34,013 nt of DNA, from the NCBI GenBank assembly GCA_023664945.1, contig JAMPER010000001.1, positions 274,829 through 308,841 on the forward strand, read 5' to 3'. The position numbers and the translations under genes were made by a program. The notes beneath the pieces were generated by a model. It saw only the letters and a list, made by a program, of their open reading frames with translations. It was not told the origin of the DNA and did no database searches. This DNA comes from Alistipes senegalensis (GTDB lineage Bacteria > Pseudomonadota > Gammaproteobacteria > Burkholderiales > Burkholderiaceae_D). The first letter of the stretch is position 1, and every line of letters begins with the position of its first letter. Positions 23,231 through 31,394 of this stretch are shown here, piece by piece.

Positions 23231-24004
23231 TTATTTGAGGGCGTTTTCAAAAAAACCGGTGACCATTTTCTGGAAGTAGTCGCCATAATGTTCTGTCATG
23301 GCGTCCATGTGCCGCCCGTATTTGATGATTTCAATCTGTTTGGGCTCTTTGGCTTCGGCGTAGAGCCTTTGGGATTCGGTGTAGCTGGTAATCTTGTCGC
23401 TGTCGCCATGAAGGATGAGCAGCGGGATGGGCGAGAGTTTGCCAACGACCGGGCCGCCGCTGTAAATATCGTCCTGTTCATAGCCATAGCCTTCGCCGGG
23501 GCGCCTGTCGTCAACCATGGAGGAATAGGAGTAAAAGGCGGCTTCTGTGACGACGGCGCGGATGCCTTCGGGCCGGGCAACAGCGGCGGCAATGGCAACC
23601 GAGCCGCCCATGCTTTGGCCGTAGATGAAGATTTTATTGGTGTCGATATCGCTGCGGGTGCGGATGTATTCCAGCGCGGCAACGGCGCTTTCATAGATGC
23701 CTTTGGGTTCGGCTGTGCCGAAGGATTTGCCAAAGCCGAGGTAATCGAAGACAAAAACGTTGTAGCCCTGGTCCGGCAGCCATCCGGCAAAGTGCCAGTG
23801 GGAGGAGATGTTGCCGGAGTTGCTGTGCATGTGGACAACGGTGCCTTTGGCTTCTTTGGTGGAAAGCCCGTTGGCAGCAGGAATAAACCAACCGCTCAGG
23901 ACAGCGCCGTTTTTGCCAGGAAAACGGACGGTTTCAAATGCCAGGCCAAATCGTTCGGGGGTGGAGCCGGGAATGTTGTCGGGGTAAAGGATACGCTTGT
24001 ACAT
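23231..24004 (-). CDS. Alpha/beta hydrolase (BEM46/YfhR-like), first of a tandem pair
   Basis: A 257-residue hydrolase. The nucleophile elbow GQSMGG holds the catalytic Ser; the acid is likely Asp in LHGDSDK and the His is in KYGRHMDAM. The oxyanion region HMHSNSGNISSHW and the strand VFVFDYLGFGKS fit the BEM46/YfhR group of serine hydrolases. No signal peptide is seen: it starts MYKRILYPD at 24004. It is closely related to the gene immediately upstream (24134-24922), sharing WFIPAANGLS(T/A)KEAKGTV, so the pair arose by tandem duplication. They are 129 bp apart and probably cotranscribed. The substrate is unknown. Confidence 0.88.
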   Translation of the reverse strand: MYKRILYPDNIPGSTPERFGLAFETVRFPGKNGAVLSGWFIPAANGLSTKEAKGTVVHMHSNSGNISSHWHFAGWLPDQGYNVFVFDYLGFGKSFGTAEPKGIYESAVAALEYIRTRSDIDTNKIFIYGQSMGGSVAIAAAVARPEGIRAVVTEAAFYSYSSMVDDRRPGEGYGYEQDDIYSGGPVVGKLSPIPLLILHGDSDKITSYTESQRLYAEAKEPKQIEIIKYGRHMDAMTEHYGDYFQKMVTGFFENALK

Positions 24005-24133
24005 AGGTTGCTCGAGGAGTGAAGGTCAAAAATCGCAGCCTGGACTGCACTGCGCCTAAAGCCGCCGGCGGGCCGGCAGGGTTATCCGGAAATTATAGCA
24101 TTGGCCTGTGCGGATATCGGCAGCAGCCGGGGA

Positions 24134-24922
24134 TTAATCGGGCTGTGCGCTGTTCTTTTTGGCGTTTTGCAGGAAAAAGCCGGTCATGGCATCCCGGTAG
24201 AGGCTGCCGTGGCGTTCGGTCATGGCGTCCACATGTTCGCCTTTGTCAATGGTGAGCAGTTTTGCTGTTTTGCCGGCTTCGGTCAGCAGGCGGACAGAAT
24301 GGGAATAGGGTACAACCTGGTCTTCTCGGCTATGGATGAGAAGGAGCGGGATGGGGGCCAGGCGGGTGATGCAGGCAGCAGCGGTGTAGGTGTCGTCCAG
24401 CAGGTCGCCCATGCCGGGGGATTTGTCGTTCATCCAGGCTGAATAGGAATGTGCGGGCGCTTCGGCCAGTACGGCGCGGATGCCCCGGGGGCTGGCGGCA
24501 GCGCTGGCGATGGCAAGCATCCCGCCCAGGCTTTGCCCGAAGATGAAAAGGTTTTCCTGGTCGATATCCGGGCGGCTCCGCACATGGCAGATGGCGGCCA
24601 CGGCATCTTCAAAGATGCCCTTGGGTTCCGGTTGCCCGCCCGAGCGGCCAAAGCCGCGGTAATCGAATGCAAACAGGTTGAATCCTTGCCGGGGCAGCCA
24701 TTCGGCAAATTGCCAGTGAGCTGTCATGTTTTGCGCATTGCCGTGCATGTGGATGACGGTGCCTTTGGCTTCTTTGGCAGAAAGGCCGTTGGCAGCCGGG
24801 ATGAACCAGCTGTTTAAGGGTGTGCCGTCTGCGCTGGGGAAGGCGGTTTCTTCGTAGGCCAGCCCTGCGCGGGCGGGGGAATCGTAGGGGATGCAGTCAG
24901 GAAAATAAAATGAACGGTACAT
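24134..24922 (-). CDS. Alpha/beta hydrolase (BEM46/YfhR-like), second of a tandem pair
   Basis: A 262-residue paralogue of the downstream hydrolase. It has the elbow GQSLGG, the acid in IHSREDQVV and the His in DKGEHVDAMTERHG. HMHGNAQNMTAHW and FAFDYRGFGRSGG are conserved family motifs. The start is ATG 24922 (MYRSFYFPD), which aligns with the start of its paralogue; a TTG three codons upstream is less likely. The C-terminus is slightly longer (LQNAKKNSAQPD). Transcription runs toward the paralogue. Cytoplasmic; substrate not predictable. Confidence 0.88.
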   Translation of the reverse strand: MYRSFYFPDCIPYDSPARAGLAYEETAFPSADGTPLNSWFIPAANGLSAKEAKGTVIHMHGNAQNMTAHWQFAEWLPRQGFNLFAFDYRGFGRSGGQPEPKGIFEDAVAAICHVRSRPDIDQENLFIFGQSLGGMLAIASAAASPRGIRAVLAEAPAHSYSAWMNDKSPGMGDLLDDTYTAAACITRLAPIPLLLIHSREDQVVPYSHSVRLLTEAGKTAKLLTIDKGEHVDAMTERHGSLYRDAMTGFFLQNAKKNSAQPD

Positions 24923-25127
24923 GGCAGGCAAAAGGTGAAATCAGGAAAGGATGGGAAGGCCCATTGTAGCATTGGCTGTTTTGGCAGCAGCAGGGTTGCG
25001 GACGCCCAATTTGGAAAAGAAATGCCAAGATGGTTTTTGCGGATGGTCAATTTGTTTTTTGTTTGTTACAATAGTGCGCCTTTGCGGCAGAACAGGAAAA
25101 TACGGCTGCAAGGGATGAACAGACAGT

Positions 25128-25204
25128 CGGGGTGTAGCTTAGCCTGGTAGAGCGCTACGTTCGGGACGTAGAGGCCGGAGGTTCGAATCCTCTCACCCCG
25201 ACCA
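25128..25204 (+). tRNA. tRNA-Pro (anticodon CGG)
   Basis: A 77-nt cloverleaf. The acceptor stem CGGGGTG pairs with CACCCCG, followed by discriminator A and an encoded CCA. The anticodon stem CTACG/CGTAG frames the loop TTCGGGA, anticodon CGG at 25162-25164. The T-arm contains GGTTCGAATCC. TACAAT at 25067-25072 may be its -10 element. The gene is followed by the tryptophanase-family gene after 85 bp. Confidence 0.97.
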
Positions 25205-25289
25205 GTCAAACATGAGATTGCTGCGCCTGCGGCTTGTGCAGGGACGCGGCGTTTTTTTTATTGTTTCAACCAGTTAAACCGGGATTTGT

Positions 25290-26744
25290 ATGGGCCAAGA
25301 CGCGATCAAGTTTACCAGCGGCGAGTATGTGCCGATCGAAATGCACAAGGTTCGTATTGTGCAGAAGCTGAACCTGCTGCCTGTGGAGGAGCGCTTAAAG
25401 GCGATGGAAGACGCGGGGTTCAATACGTTTTTACTCCAGAATCGCGATGTGTTCATGGATATGCTCACAGACAGCGGCACCAACGCCATGTCTGACAGGC
25501 AGCTTGCCTCGATGATGGTGGCAGACGATGCCTATGCTGGTTCGGAATCATTCAACCGCCTGACGGAGGCGGTGGAAGAAGTATTTAACGCGCGTTATTT
25601 CCTGCCTGCCCACCAGGGCCGTGCGGCGGAACATATTATTTCCCAGGTGTTTGTCGGCAAGGATGGCGTAGTGCCGATGAATTTCCACTTCACGACGACG
25701 AAGGCGCATATTGAATATGCCGGCGGCAGCGTCAGCGAAGTGTTTACGGATGATGCGCTGGTGATTAAATCGGACAAGCCGTTCAAGGGCAATATGGATA
25801 TCGGCAAACTCAGGGCCGTTATTAAAAAGCATGGCAAGGAAAAGATTCCCTATATCCGCCTGGAAGCCGGTACCAACCTGATTGGCGGACAGCCGTTCTC
25901 GATTGAGAATATGCGGGAGGTGCGCAAGGTTGCCGATGAAAACGGGCTGATGATTGTGCTGGATGTGAGCCTGGTTGGCGAGAATGTGTATTTCATCAAG
26001 ACGCGCGAGCCGGAGTTCAAGGACAAGAGTGTTAAGGAAATTCTCCACACGATGTGCGGCCTGGCAGATATCCTGTATTTTTCCAGTCGCAAGATTGGCT
26101 GTGCACGCGGGGGCGGCATTGCCACGAACAACCGCGAGCTGTATTTGAAGATGCGCGATCTGATTCCGCTGTTTGAAGGGTTCCTGACTTACGGCGGCAT
26201 GTCGGTGCGCGAGATTGAGGCCATGGCGGTGGGCCTGCGTGAAGCGCTGGACTGGAATGTGATCAAGCATTCACCGGAATTTATCCGTTACCTGGTCAAC
26301 AGCCTGGATGCCTATGGGGTTCCGGTGATTACGCCCGCAGGCGGCCTGGGTGCGCATATTGATGCAGCCGGCTTTTTGCCGCATTTGAAATCAACCGATT
26401 ATCCGGCAGGTGCCTTGGCGGCGGCGCTCTTTATTGTTTCCGGCGTGCGCGGTATGGAACGGGGAACTATTTCCATGGATCGCGATGCGCAGGGCAACGA
26501 TGTGCCTTCCGAAGTGGAATTGCTGCGTCTGGCTATGCCGCGCCGGGTCTTTACCCTTTCGCAGGTAAAATATGCGGAAGACCGGATCAAGTGGCTGTGG
26601 GAAAACCGTTCGCTTATCGGCGGCTTGCGTTTTGTGGAAGAGCCGAAGGTGCTGCGCTTTTTCTTGGGGCGTTTGGCGCCTTCTTCGGACTGGCCGCAAA
26701 AGCTGGTGGCCAAGTTCAAGGCCGATTTTGGCGACAGCCTGTAA
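25290..26744 (+). CDS. Tryptophanase / tyrosine phenol-lyase family PLP enzyme
   Basis: A 484-residue beta-eliminating lyase. The fold type I features match TnaA and Tpl: FLLQNRDVFMDMLTDSGTNAMS, PAHQGRAAEHI, AGGQPxS-type LIGGQPFSIENM, the PLP-ring Asp225 in VLDVSLVGENVYFIKTRE, and the PLP Lys268 in FSSRKIGCARGGG. Compared with E. coli TnaA, the Lys region (AKKDAMVPMGG) and the substrate pocket near the C-terminus (SGVRGMERGTISMDRD) are divergent, so indole or phenol formation is not assured. The start at ATG 25290 has only a weak ribosome site. It is monocistronic, between tRNA-Pro and a strong terminator. It may serve amino-acid catabolism (pyruvate and ammonia release). Confidence 0.88.
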   Translation: MGQDAIKFTSGEYVPIEMHKVRIVQKLNLLPVEERLKAMEDAGFNTFLLQNRDVFMDMLTDSGTNAMSDRQLASMMVADDAYAGSESFNRLTEAVEEVFNARYFLPAHQGRAAEHIISQVFVGKDGVVPMNFHFTTTKAHIEYAGGSVSEVFTDDALVIKSDKPFKGNMDIGKLRAVIKKHGKEKIPYIRLEAGTNLIGGQPFSIENMREVRKVADENGLMIVLDVSLVGENVYFIKTREPEFKDKSVKEILHTMCGLADILYFSSRKIGCARGGGIATNNRELYLKMRDLIPLFEGFLTYGGMSVREIEAMAVGLREALDWNVIKHSPEFIRYLVNSLDAYGVPVITPAGGLGAHIDAAGFLPHLKSTDYPAGALAAALFIVSGVRGMERGTISMDRDAQGNDVPSEVELLRLAMPRRVFTLSQVKYAEDRIKWLWENRSLIGGLRFVEEPKVLRFFLGRLAPSSDWPQKLVAKFKADFGDSL

Positions 26745-26784
26745 GCGCCGCCGCCGGGTTGGCGAACCCGAAGAAAGTGGAAAT

Positions 26785-26813
26785 AACGGCAACCGTCTCC
26801 GGTTGCCGTTTTG
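26785..26813 (+). terminator. Rho-independent terminator after the tryptophanase-family gene
   Basis: Perfect 10-bp stem AACGGCAACC / GGTTGCCGTT (26785-26794 and 26801-26810) around GTCTCC, followed by T-rich sequence. Confidence 0.9.
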
Positions 26814-26865
26814 TTTGGGCATGCCGGAAAAAAGCCGGTAAAGAGAATGGGAGAAAGGAAAGACG

Positions 26866-27681
26866 ATGCCGAAGTTTTCAGCCAATCTGACGATGCTTTT
26901 TACAGAGCTTCCCTTTATGGCGCGTTTCAGGGCAGCGGCCAAAGCCGGTTTCAAGGGGGTTGAGGTGCAGTTCCCTTATGCGTTTGATCTGGACAGGATT
27001 GCCGAAGAACTGCAATTTTCCCGGCTTGAGATGGTGCTTTTCAATCTTCCTGCCGGGGATTGGGAAAAGGGCGACCGGGGGCTGGCAGCCAACCCGGATC
27101 GCGTGGGGGAATTTCAGGACGGCGTGGGGTGTGCGCTGGAAGCGGCGGCCAAACTGGGCGTGCGCCAGCTGAATTGCCTGGGCGGCCTTGCGCCCCGCGG
27201 CGTTTCGGAGGAACGGATTTACCGCACGTTTGCCGATAACCTGAAGTTTGCCGGCGAGGCGTTGAAACGGGCCGGGCTGCGCCTGCTGGTGGAGCCGGTC
27301 AACAGCCTGGATGTGCCGGGCGCTTACCTGGTGCATACGGAAAAGGCGCTGCAATTGATTAAGGATTGCGGTTCGGATAATGTCTTTCTCCAGCATGACC
27401 TTTACCACCGGCAGCGCATGGAAGGCGAATTGGCCAATACGCTTTGCGAGCATATCAATATGATCCGGCATATCCAGATAGCAGATACGCCTGGGCGTCA
27501 TGAGCCGGGAACAGGAGAGATCAATTACCGTTTTCTTTTTGGGCTGCTCGACCGGCTGGGGTATGAAGGCTGGGTGGGCTGCGAATACCATCCAAAAACC
27601 ACAACGGAGGCCGGGCTGGGCTGGCTGGCTTCCCACGGGATGGCGTTTGGTGGGGAGACGCCCTGTTGCCCGCAGGCATGA
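26866..27681 (+). CDS. hyi: Hydroxypyruvate isomerase
   Basis: Hyi interconverts hydroxypyruvate and tartronate semialdehyde in glyoxylate metabolism, beside glyoxylate carboligase and tartronate semialdehyde reductase. The 271-residue TIM-barrel protein starts FSANLTMLFTELPFMARF and contains FNLPAGDWEKGDRG, AANPDRVGEFQDGV, the metal-ligand Glu in LLVEPVNSLDVPG, the QHDLYH motif, HIQIADTPGRHEPGTGEINY and GCEYHPKT. All ligand positions look intact. GAAAGGA precedes ATG 26866. In many proteobacteria hyi sits with gcl, glxR, ttuD and pyk; here only pyk follows, after 127 bp. In an oxalotroph this connects oxalate-derived glyoxylate to 3-phosphoglycerate for biosynthesis (known route; local role inferred). 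Confidence 0.92.
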   Translation: MPKFSANLTMLFTELPFMARFRAAAKAGFKGVEVQFPYAFDLDRIAEELQFSRLEMVLFNLPAGDWEKGDRGLAANPDRVGEFQDGVGCALEAAAKLGVRQLNCLGGLAPRGVSEERIYRTFADNLKFAGEALKRAGLRLLVEPVNSLDVPGAYLVHTEKALQLIKDCGSDNVFLQHDLYHRQRMEGELANTLCEHINMIRHIQIADTPGRHEPGTGEINYRFLFGLLDRLGYEGWVGCEYHPKTTTEAGLGWLASHGMAFGGETPCCPQA

Positions 27682-27808
27682 TATTGCGCGAAAGCTTCCG
27701 GCTGTGGTAAAAAAAGCGTGATATGGGGGCTGTCTTTCGCGGCGTTTCCCGGTAACAGGGCCGGCGCGGCTGTGCGGCTTGGGTGGATTTTTTTGATCGG
27801 GGGAAATC

Positions 27809-29242
27809 ATGCGACGCCAACGCAAGGCAAAGGTGGTAGCGACGCTGGGGCCGGCCAGCTCGGACAGGGAGACGATCCGGGCGCTTTTTGAGGCCGGTGT
27901 GGATGTGTTCCGTTTCAATTTCAGCCATGGCACGCAGGAAGAGCATCGCGCGCGTTACGAGATTGTGCGCGAGGTGGAGCGGGAGGTGGGCCGCCCCATC
28001 GGTATCCTGGCGGATTTGCAGGGTCCCAAGCTGCGTGTGGGGCGCTTTGCCGCCAAAGAGGTTGAGCTGGTGCGCGGCAGGGAATTTACTTTTGACCGCA
28101 ATCCGGCAGAAGGCGATGAAAACCGGGTATGTCTGCCGCATCCGGAATTGTTCAACCTGATGTCGGCAGGCCATTCCATTTCGCTCAATGACGGCAGGGT
28201 GCGCCTTCGGGTAAAGGAAAGCGATGCCGACAGGATTAAAACAGAAGTGGTTATCGGCGGGCCGGTTTCTGACAGGAAAGGGGTCAATGTGCCGGATGTG
28301 GTGCTGCCTATTCCTATCCTGACAGAGAAAGACCGGCAGGATCTGGAATTTGCGCTCTCGCTGGGCGTGGACTGGGTTGCCTTGTCTTTTGTGCAGCGGC
28401 CGGAGGATTTGCACGAGGCGCGCAGGCTGATTAACGGCCGCGCCGGGTTGATGACGAAGCTGGAAAAACCTTCGGCATTGGAGCAGTTGGACGAGATTGT
28501 GAGCGCTTCGGATGCCGTGATGGTAGCGCGGGGAGACCTGGGGGTAGAGCTGCCGCCGGAGCAGGTGCCCGGTGCGCAAAAGCGCATCCTGCGTGCCTGC
28601 CGCCATTTTGGCAAGCCGAGTATTGTGGCTACGCAGATGCTGGAATCCATGGTGTTTTCCCCTACGCCGACGCGGGCGGAAGCCTCGGATGTTGCGAGCG
28701 CCATTTACGACGGCACGGATGCCGTCATGCTTTCGGCAGAATCTGCCAGCGGCGCTTATCCGGTACAGGCAGTTTCCATGATGGATCGGATTATCAACGA
28801 GGTGGAGCGCGACCCCATTTATCCGAAGATGGTCAATGCCCAGCACGAAATGCTGCTACCTTCCCCGCGCGATGCCATTTTTGTGGCGTTAAGGGCTGTT
28901 ACCCACATTATCCGGGCGGTGGCAACGGTGACGTACACGGATTCCGGCAGTACCAGCCTGTGGGCGGCGCGGGAGCGGCCGATGGCGCCGATTCTCAGTA
29001 TTACGCCGCATCTGGCTACAGCCCGCCGCCTGGCACTGGCCTGGGGGGTGCATTCCATGGTGATTGGCCGGGATGTGGAAAATGTGCACGAGATGGTGGA
29101 TATTGCTTGCCGCATGGCTTTTACAGAAGGTTTTGGCCTGGCGGGAGACCAGATTGCGATTGCCGCCGGGATGCCGTTCGGGGAAACCGGCAATACCAAT
29201 TTGCTGAGGGTGGCTAAAATTCCGGCATCGTACAAAAAGTAA
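27809..29242 (+). CDS. pyk: Pyruvate kinase
   Basis: Converts phosphoenolpyruvate and ADP to pyruvate and ATP. The 477-residue protein shows KVVATLGPASSDRETIRALF, FRFNFSHGTQEEH, ADLQGPKLRVG, the Lys motif MTKLEKPSALEQLDEI, MVARGDLGVELP, IVATQMLESM and DVASAIYDGTDAVMLSAESASG. The B domain (residues about 70-165) is present, and the C-terminal allosteric domain is of normal length. GGGGGA precedes the ATG at 27809. Its place after hyi resembles glyoxylate-pathway clusters in which pyk is the last gene. A terminator follows at 29259-29285. Confidence 0.97.
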   Translation: MRRQRKAKVVATLGPASSDRETIRALFEAGVDVFRFNFSHGTQEEHRARYEIVREVEREVGRPIGILADLQGPKLRVGRFAAKEVELVRGREFTFDRNPAEGDENRVCLPHPELFNLMSAGHSISLNDGRVRLRVKESDADRIKTEVVIGGPVSDRKGVNVPDVVLPIPILTEKDRQDLEFALSLGVDWVALSFVQRPEDLHEARRLINGRAGLMTKLEKPSALEQLDEIVSASDAVMVARGDLGVELPPEQVPGAQKRILRACRHFGKPSIVATQMLESMVFSPTPTRAEASDVASAIYDGTDAVMLSAESASGAYPVQAVSMMDRIINEVERDPIYPKMVNAQHEMLLPSPRDAIFVALRAVTHIIRAVATVTYTDSGSTSLWAARERPMAPILSITPHLATARRLALAWGVHSMVIGRDVENVHEMVDIACRMAFTEGFGLAGDQIAIAAGMPFGETGNTNLLRVAKIPASYKK

Positions 29243-29258
29243 ACGCCTGTACCGGAAA

Positions 29259-29285
29259 AAACAGGGCGGTAAGCCCTGTTTTTTT
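29259..29285 (+). terminator. Rho-independent terminator after pyk
   Basis: AAACAGGGC (29259-29267) pairs with GCCCTGTTT (29273-29281) around GGTAA, followed by T residues. Confidence 0.9.
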
Positions 29286-29333
29286 ATGCCGGAAAGGATG
29301 GCGGAAAGCAGAGAGGAAGACAGGGGAAAGCGG

Positions 29334-29813
29334 ATGGAAAAAGAAAAGGAAATGCTTATATCTGGCAGGGAAGGGCATTTTTCCTTTGTTGTGGGGCAGG
29401 AGCATACGGCGCGCAACGTGGGCAGCGGGCAGCGGGATGAGCTGGCTACGCCTGCATTGGCTGCTTTTTTTGAGGCGGCGGCACAGGCGGCGGTAGCGCC
29501 TTGTCTGGCAGAAGGAGAGCAGACGGTCGGCGTGCGCCTGGCACTGTCGCATACGGCGGCGACACCGGTGGGCATGGCAGTGAGCGTTTGTGCCAGGCTG
29601 GTTTCTGTCAGGGGGCGGGAGCTGGTTTTTCAATTGTCGGCACGCGATGAGGCGGAAGATATCGCATCCGGCGAGCATATCCGGATGCTGGCGCAGGCAG
29701 CGGTGATGGACAGGTTGTTGCAAAAAAAGCGCAAAAGGCAGGGACTGCCAGGAAAAAGGACGGAAAACCCTCCGGAATTGACCGTAACCGGGGGTGAAAA
29801 GCCGATTGATTAG
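29334..29813 (+). CDS. FlK-like hotdog-fold thioesterase
   Basis: A 159-residue thioesterase of the fluoroacetyl-CoA thioesterase-like (FlK) group, which hydrolyses acyl-CoAs. The family pattern VGxEHTARNVGSG...LATPALAAFFEAA...TVGVRLALSHTAATPVGM is clear and keeps the Thr (ATPA), Glu (FFEAA) and His (SHTAATP) that form the FlK active site. The C-terminus from about residue 125 is a basic extension (LLQKKRKRQGLPGKR) not typical of the core. AGGGGA supports ATG 29334; in-frame ATGs at 29286 and 29298 are alternatives. It sits between pyk and the oxlT homologue. A role in salvaging CoA from dead-end or inhibitory acyl-CoAs in oxalate metabolism is possible but only inferred. Confidence 0.82.
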   Translation: MEKEKEMLISGREGHFSFVVGQEHTARNVGSGQRDELATPALAAFFEAAAQAAVAPCLAEGEQTVGVRLALSHTAATPVGMAVSVCARLVSVRGRELVFQLSARDEAEDIASGEHIRMLAQAAVMDRLLQKKRKRQGLPGKRTENPPELTVTGGEKPID

Positions 29814-29845
29814 TATGTGTCAGAATGTGATAAAAAAATCTAATC

Positions 29846-29887
29846 TTGACCAAGGTCATTTTCAGGGCAAATTTGTTTCCGCACAAT
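29846..29887 (+). promoter_or_regulatory. FNR/CRP-family box and -10 element upstream of the oxlT homologue
   Basis: TTGACCAAGGTCAT (29846-29859) matches the oxc box TTGACCTAGGTCAA at 12 of 14 positions. CACAAT (29882-29887) begins 29.5 bp after the box centre, compatible with a class II activated promoter. The start codon lies about 120 bp downstream, giving a long leader. Confidence 0.66.
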
Positions 29888-30014
29888 AGGCACGCTAGAC
29901 CGCAGATTGGAGTTGGTTTGCGGTTGGTTTAATAGCAAGCGTGCATGGTCCGGCAGTAAGCGGAGGCAGCAACATCCGTAGAGGCCATGTTTAATTTTAT
30001 AGGAGAGTAGAACT

Positions 30015-31304
30015 ATGGCTACACAAGAAAAGTATCCAAATCGGTGGGTACAGTTGGTTCTCGGTATCATTTGTATGGCTACCGTGGCCAACTGCCAATA
30101 CGGCTGGACGCTGTTCGTTGCCCCGATCCAGGATAAGTATCACTGGGCACGTGCATCCATTCAGCTGTCATTTACCATCTTCATCTTCTTCGAAACCTGG
30201 CTGGTTCCGATTGAAGGATGGGCGGTTGACAAATTCGGCCCGAGGCCGGTTATTGCTTTTGGCGCAATCCTGGCAACGATTGGCTGGATCATTTATTCCT
30301 TCGCTTCCTCGCTTGCCGTACTGTACTTCGCTTCCATCATTACTGGTGCTGGCGCTGGTGCTGTTTACGGTACTTCCACGGGTAACGCACTGAAATGGTT
30401 CCCGGACAAGCGGGGTCTGGCTTCAGGTCTGACGGCGGCGGGTTTCGGCGGTGGTGCTGCACTGACCGTTATTCCGGTTGCCAACATGATCAACAGCTCC
30501 GGCTATGAACGTGCCTTCCTGGTATTCGGTATCATCCAGGGCATCATCATCTTCATCGCTGCCATGTTCATGCCCCGCGCCAAGCTGCCGCCGGGTACGA
30601 AGGCTGTACCGCGCGTTGTTTCCAGCAAGAAGGATTACACGCCGACCCAAATCGTACGTGAACCACTCTTCTGGCTCATCTACATCTGCTTCGTTGGTGT
30701 GGCTTCCGGCGGTATCATGGCAACGGCTTCTTTCGGCCCGGTTTCCCGTGATTACGGTCTTTCCCGTATTCCGGTTACCCTGATGGGCGTAACCCTGCCG
30801 CTGCTGACGATGGCAATGTCTCTTGACAACATGGCTAACGGTCTGACCCGTCCGCTGTGCGGTTACCTCTCTGACCGCTTCGGTCGTGAAAACATCATGT
30901 TCCTGGTGTTCATGGGTGAAGGCTTCGCCCTGCTGGGTCTGATGGCTTACGGTCGTACGATTGTCGGCTTCATGCTTTGCGCAGCGCTGACCTTCGCCTT
31001 CTGGGGTGAAATCTTCTCGCTGTTCCCGTCCATGTGTGCTGACACCTTCGGTGTGAAGAACGCTGCGGGTAACGCAGGTACGCTGTACACGGCGAAAGGT
31101 ACTTCGTCGCTTCTGGTTCCGCTGGCATCCGGTCTGTCGGCAGGCGGTAACTGGGATCGCACGTTTATCCTGTCCGCATGTATCGCATTCACCTGCTCCT
31201 GCCTGTCCTTCTTTGTCCTGAAACCGTGGCGTCGCCGCTTCATCCTCAACAACAATGCAGAGGTTGAAGCAGCAGAAGCCGCAGCAGGAAGGGCTGCAGC
31301 CTAA
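30015..31304 (+). CDS. Oxalate:formate antiporter-type MFS transporter (OxlT homologue)
   Basis: OxlT exchanges external oxalate2- for internal formate1- across the inner membrane; together with intracellular decarboxylation this creates the proton-motive force. The 429-residue protein has twelve hydrophobic segments. It has the MFS loop motif DKFGPRP (72-78), the family marker RWFPDKRGLASG-like KWFPDKRGLASGLTAAGFG, and QYGWTLF in the first helix. Both charged residues essential in OxlT are conserved: Arg279 (GLTRPLCGY; OxlT Arg272) and Lys361 (LYTAKGTSS; OxlT Lys355). Overall it is divergent from the characterised O. formigenes OxlT, so it may be a second isoform or have a related dicarboxylate/monocarboxylate specificity. 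Codon use is highly biased. GGAGA precedes ATG 30015, and an FNR-type box lies upstream. Confidence 0.88.
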   Translation: MATQEKYPNRWVQLVLGIICMATVANCQYGWTLFVAPIQDKYHWARASIQLSFTIFIFFETWLVPIEGWAVDKFGPRPVIAFGAILATIGWIIYSFASSLAVLYFASIITGAGAGAVYGTSTGNALKWFPDKRGLASGLTAAGFGGGAALTVIPVANMINSSGYERAFLVFGIIQGIIIFIAAMFMPRAKLPPGTKAVPRVVSSKKDYTPTQIVREPLFWLIYICFVGVASGGIMATASFGPVSRDYGLSRIPVTLMGVTLPLLTMAMSLDNMANGLTRPLCGYLSDRFGRENIMFLVFMGEGFALLGLMAYGRTIVGFMLCAALTFAFWGEIFSLFPSMCADTFGVKNAAGNAGTLYTAKGTSSLLVPLASGLSAGGNWDRTFILSACIAFTCSCLSFFVLKPWRRRFILNNNAEVEAAEAAAGRAAA

Positions 31305-31360
31305 GAAAAGCGTGAGTCAGGCTCTTTTGCTGAAAGATACCTGACCAGCTTGGAGTGCAC

Positions 31361-31394
31361 AAAGCGGTAGCGTTTCGGCGCTACCGCTTTTTTT
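31361..31394 (+). terminator. Rho-independent terminator after the oxlT homologue
   Basis: Perfect 12-bp stem AAAGCGGTAGCG / CGCTACCGCTTT (31361-31372 and 31379-31390), loop TTTCGG, then a T tract. Confidence 0.95.
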
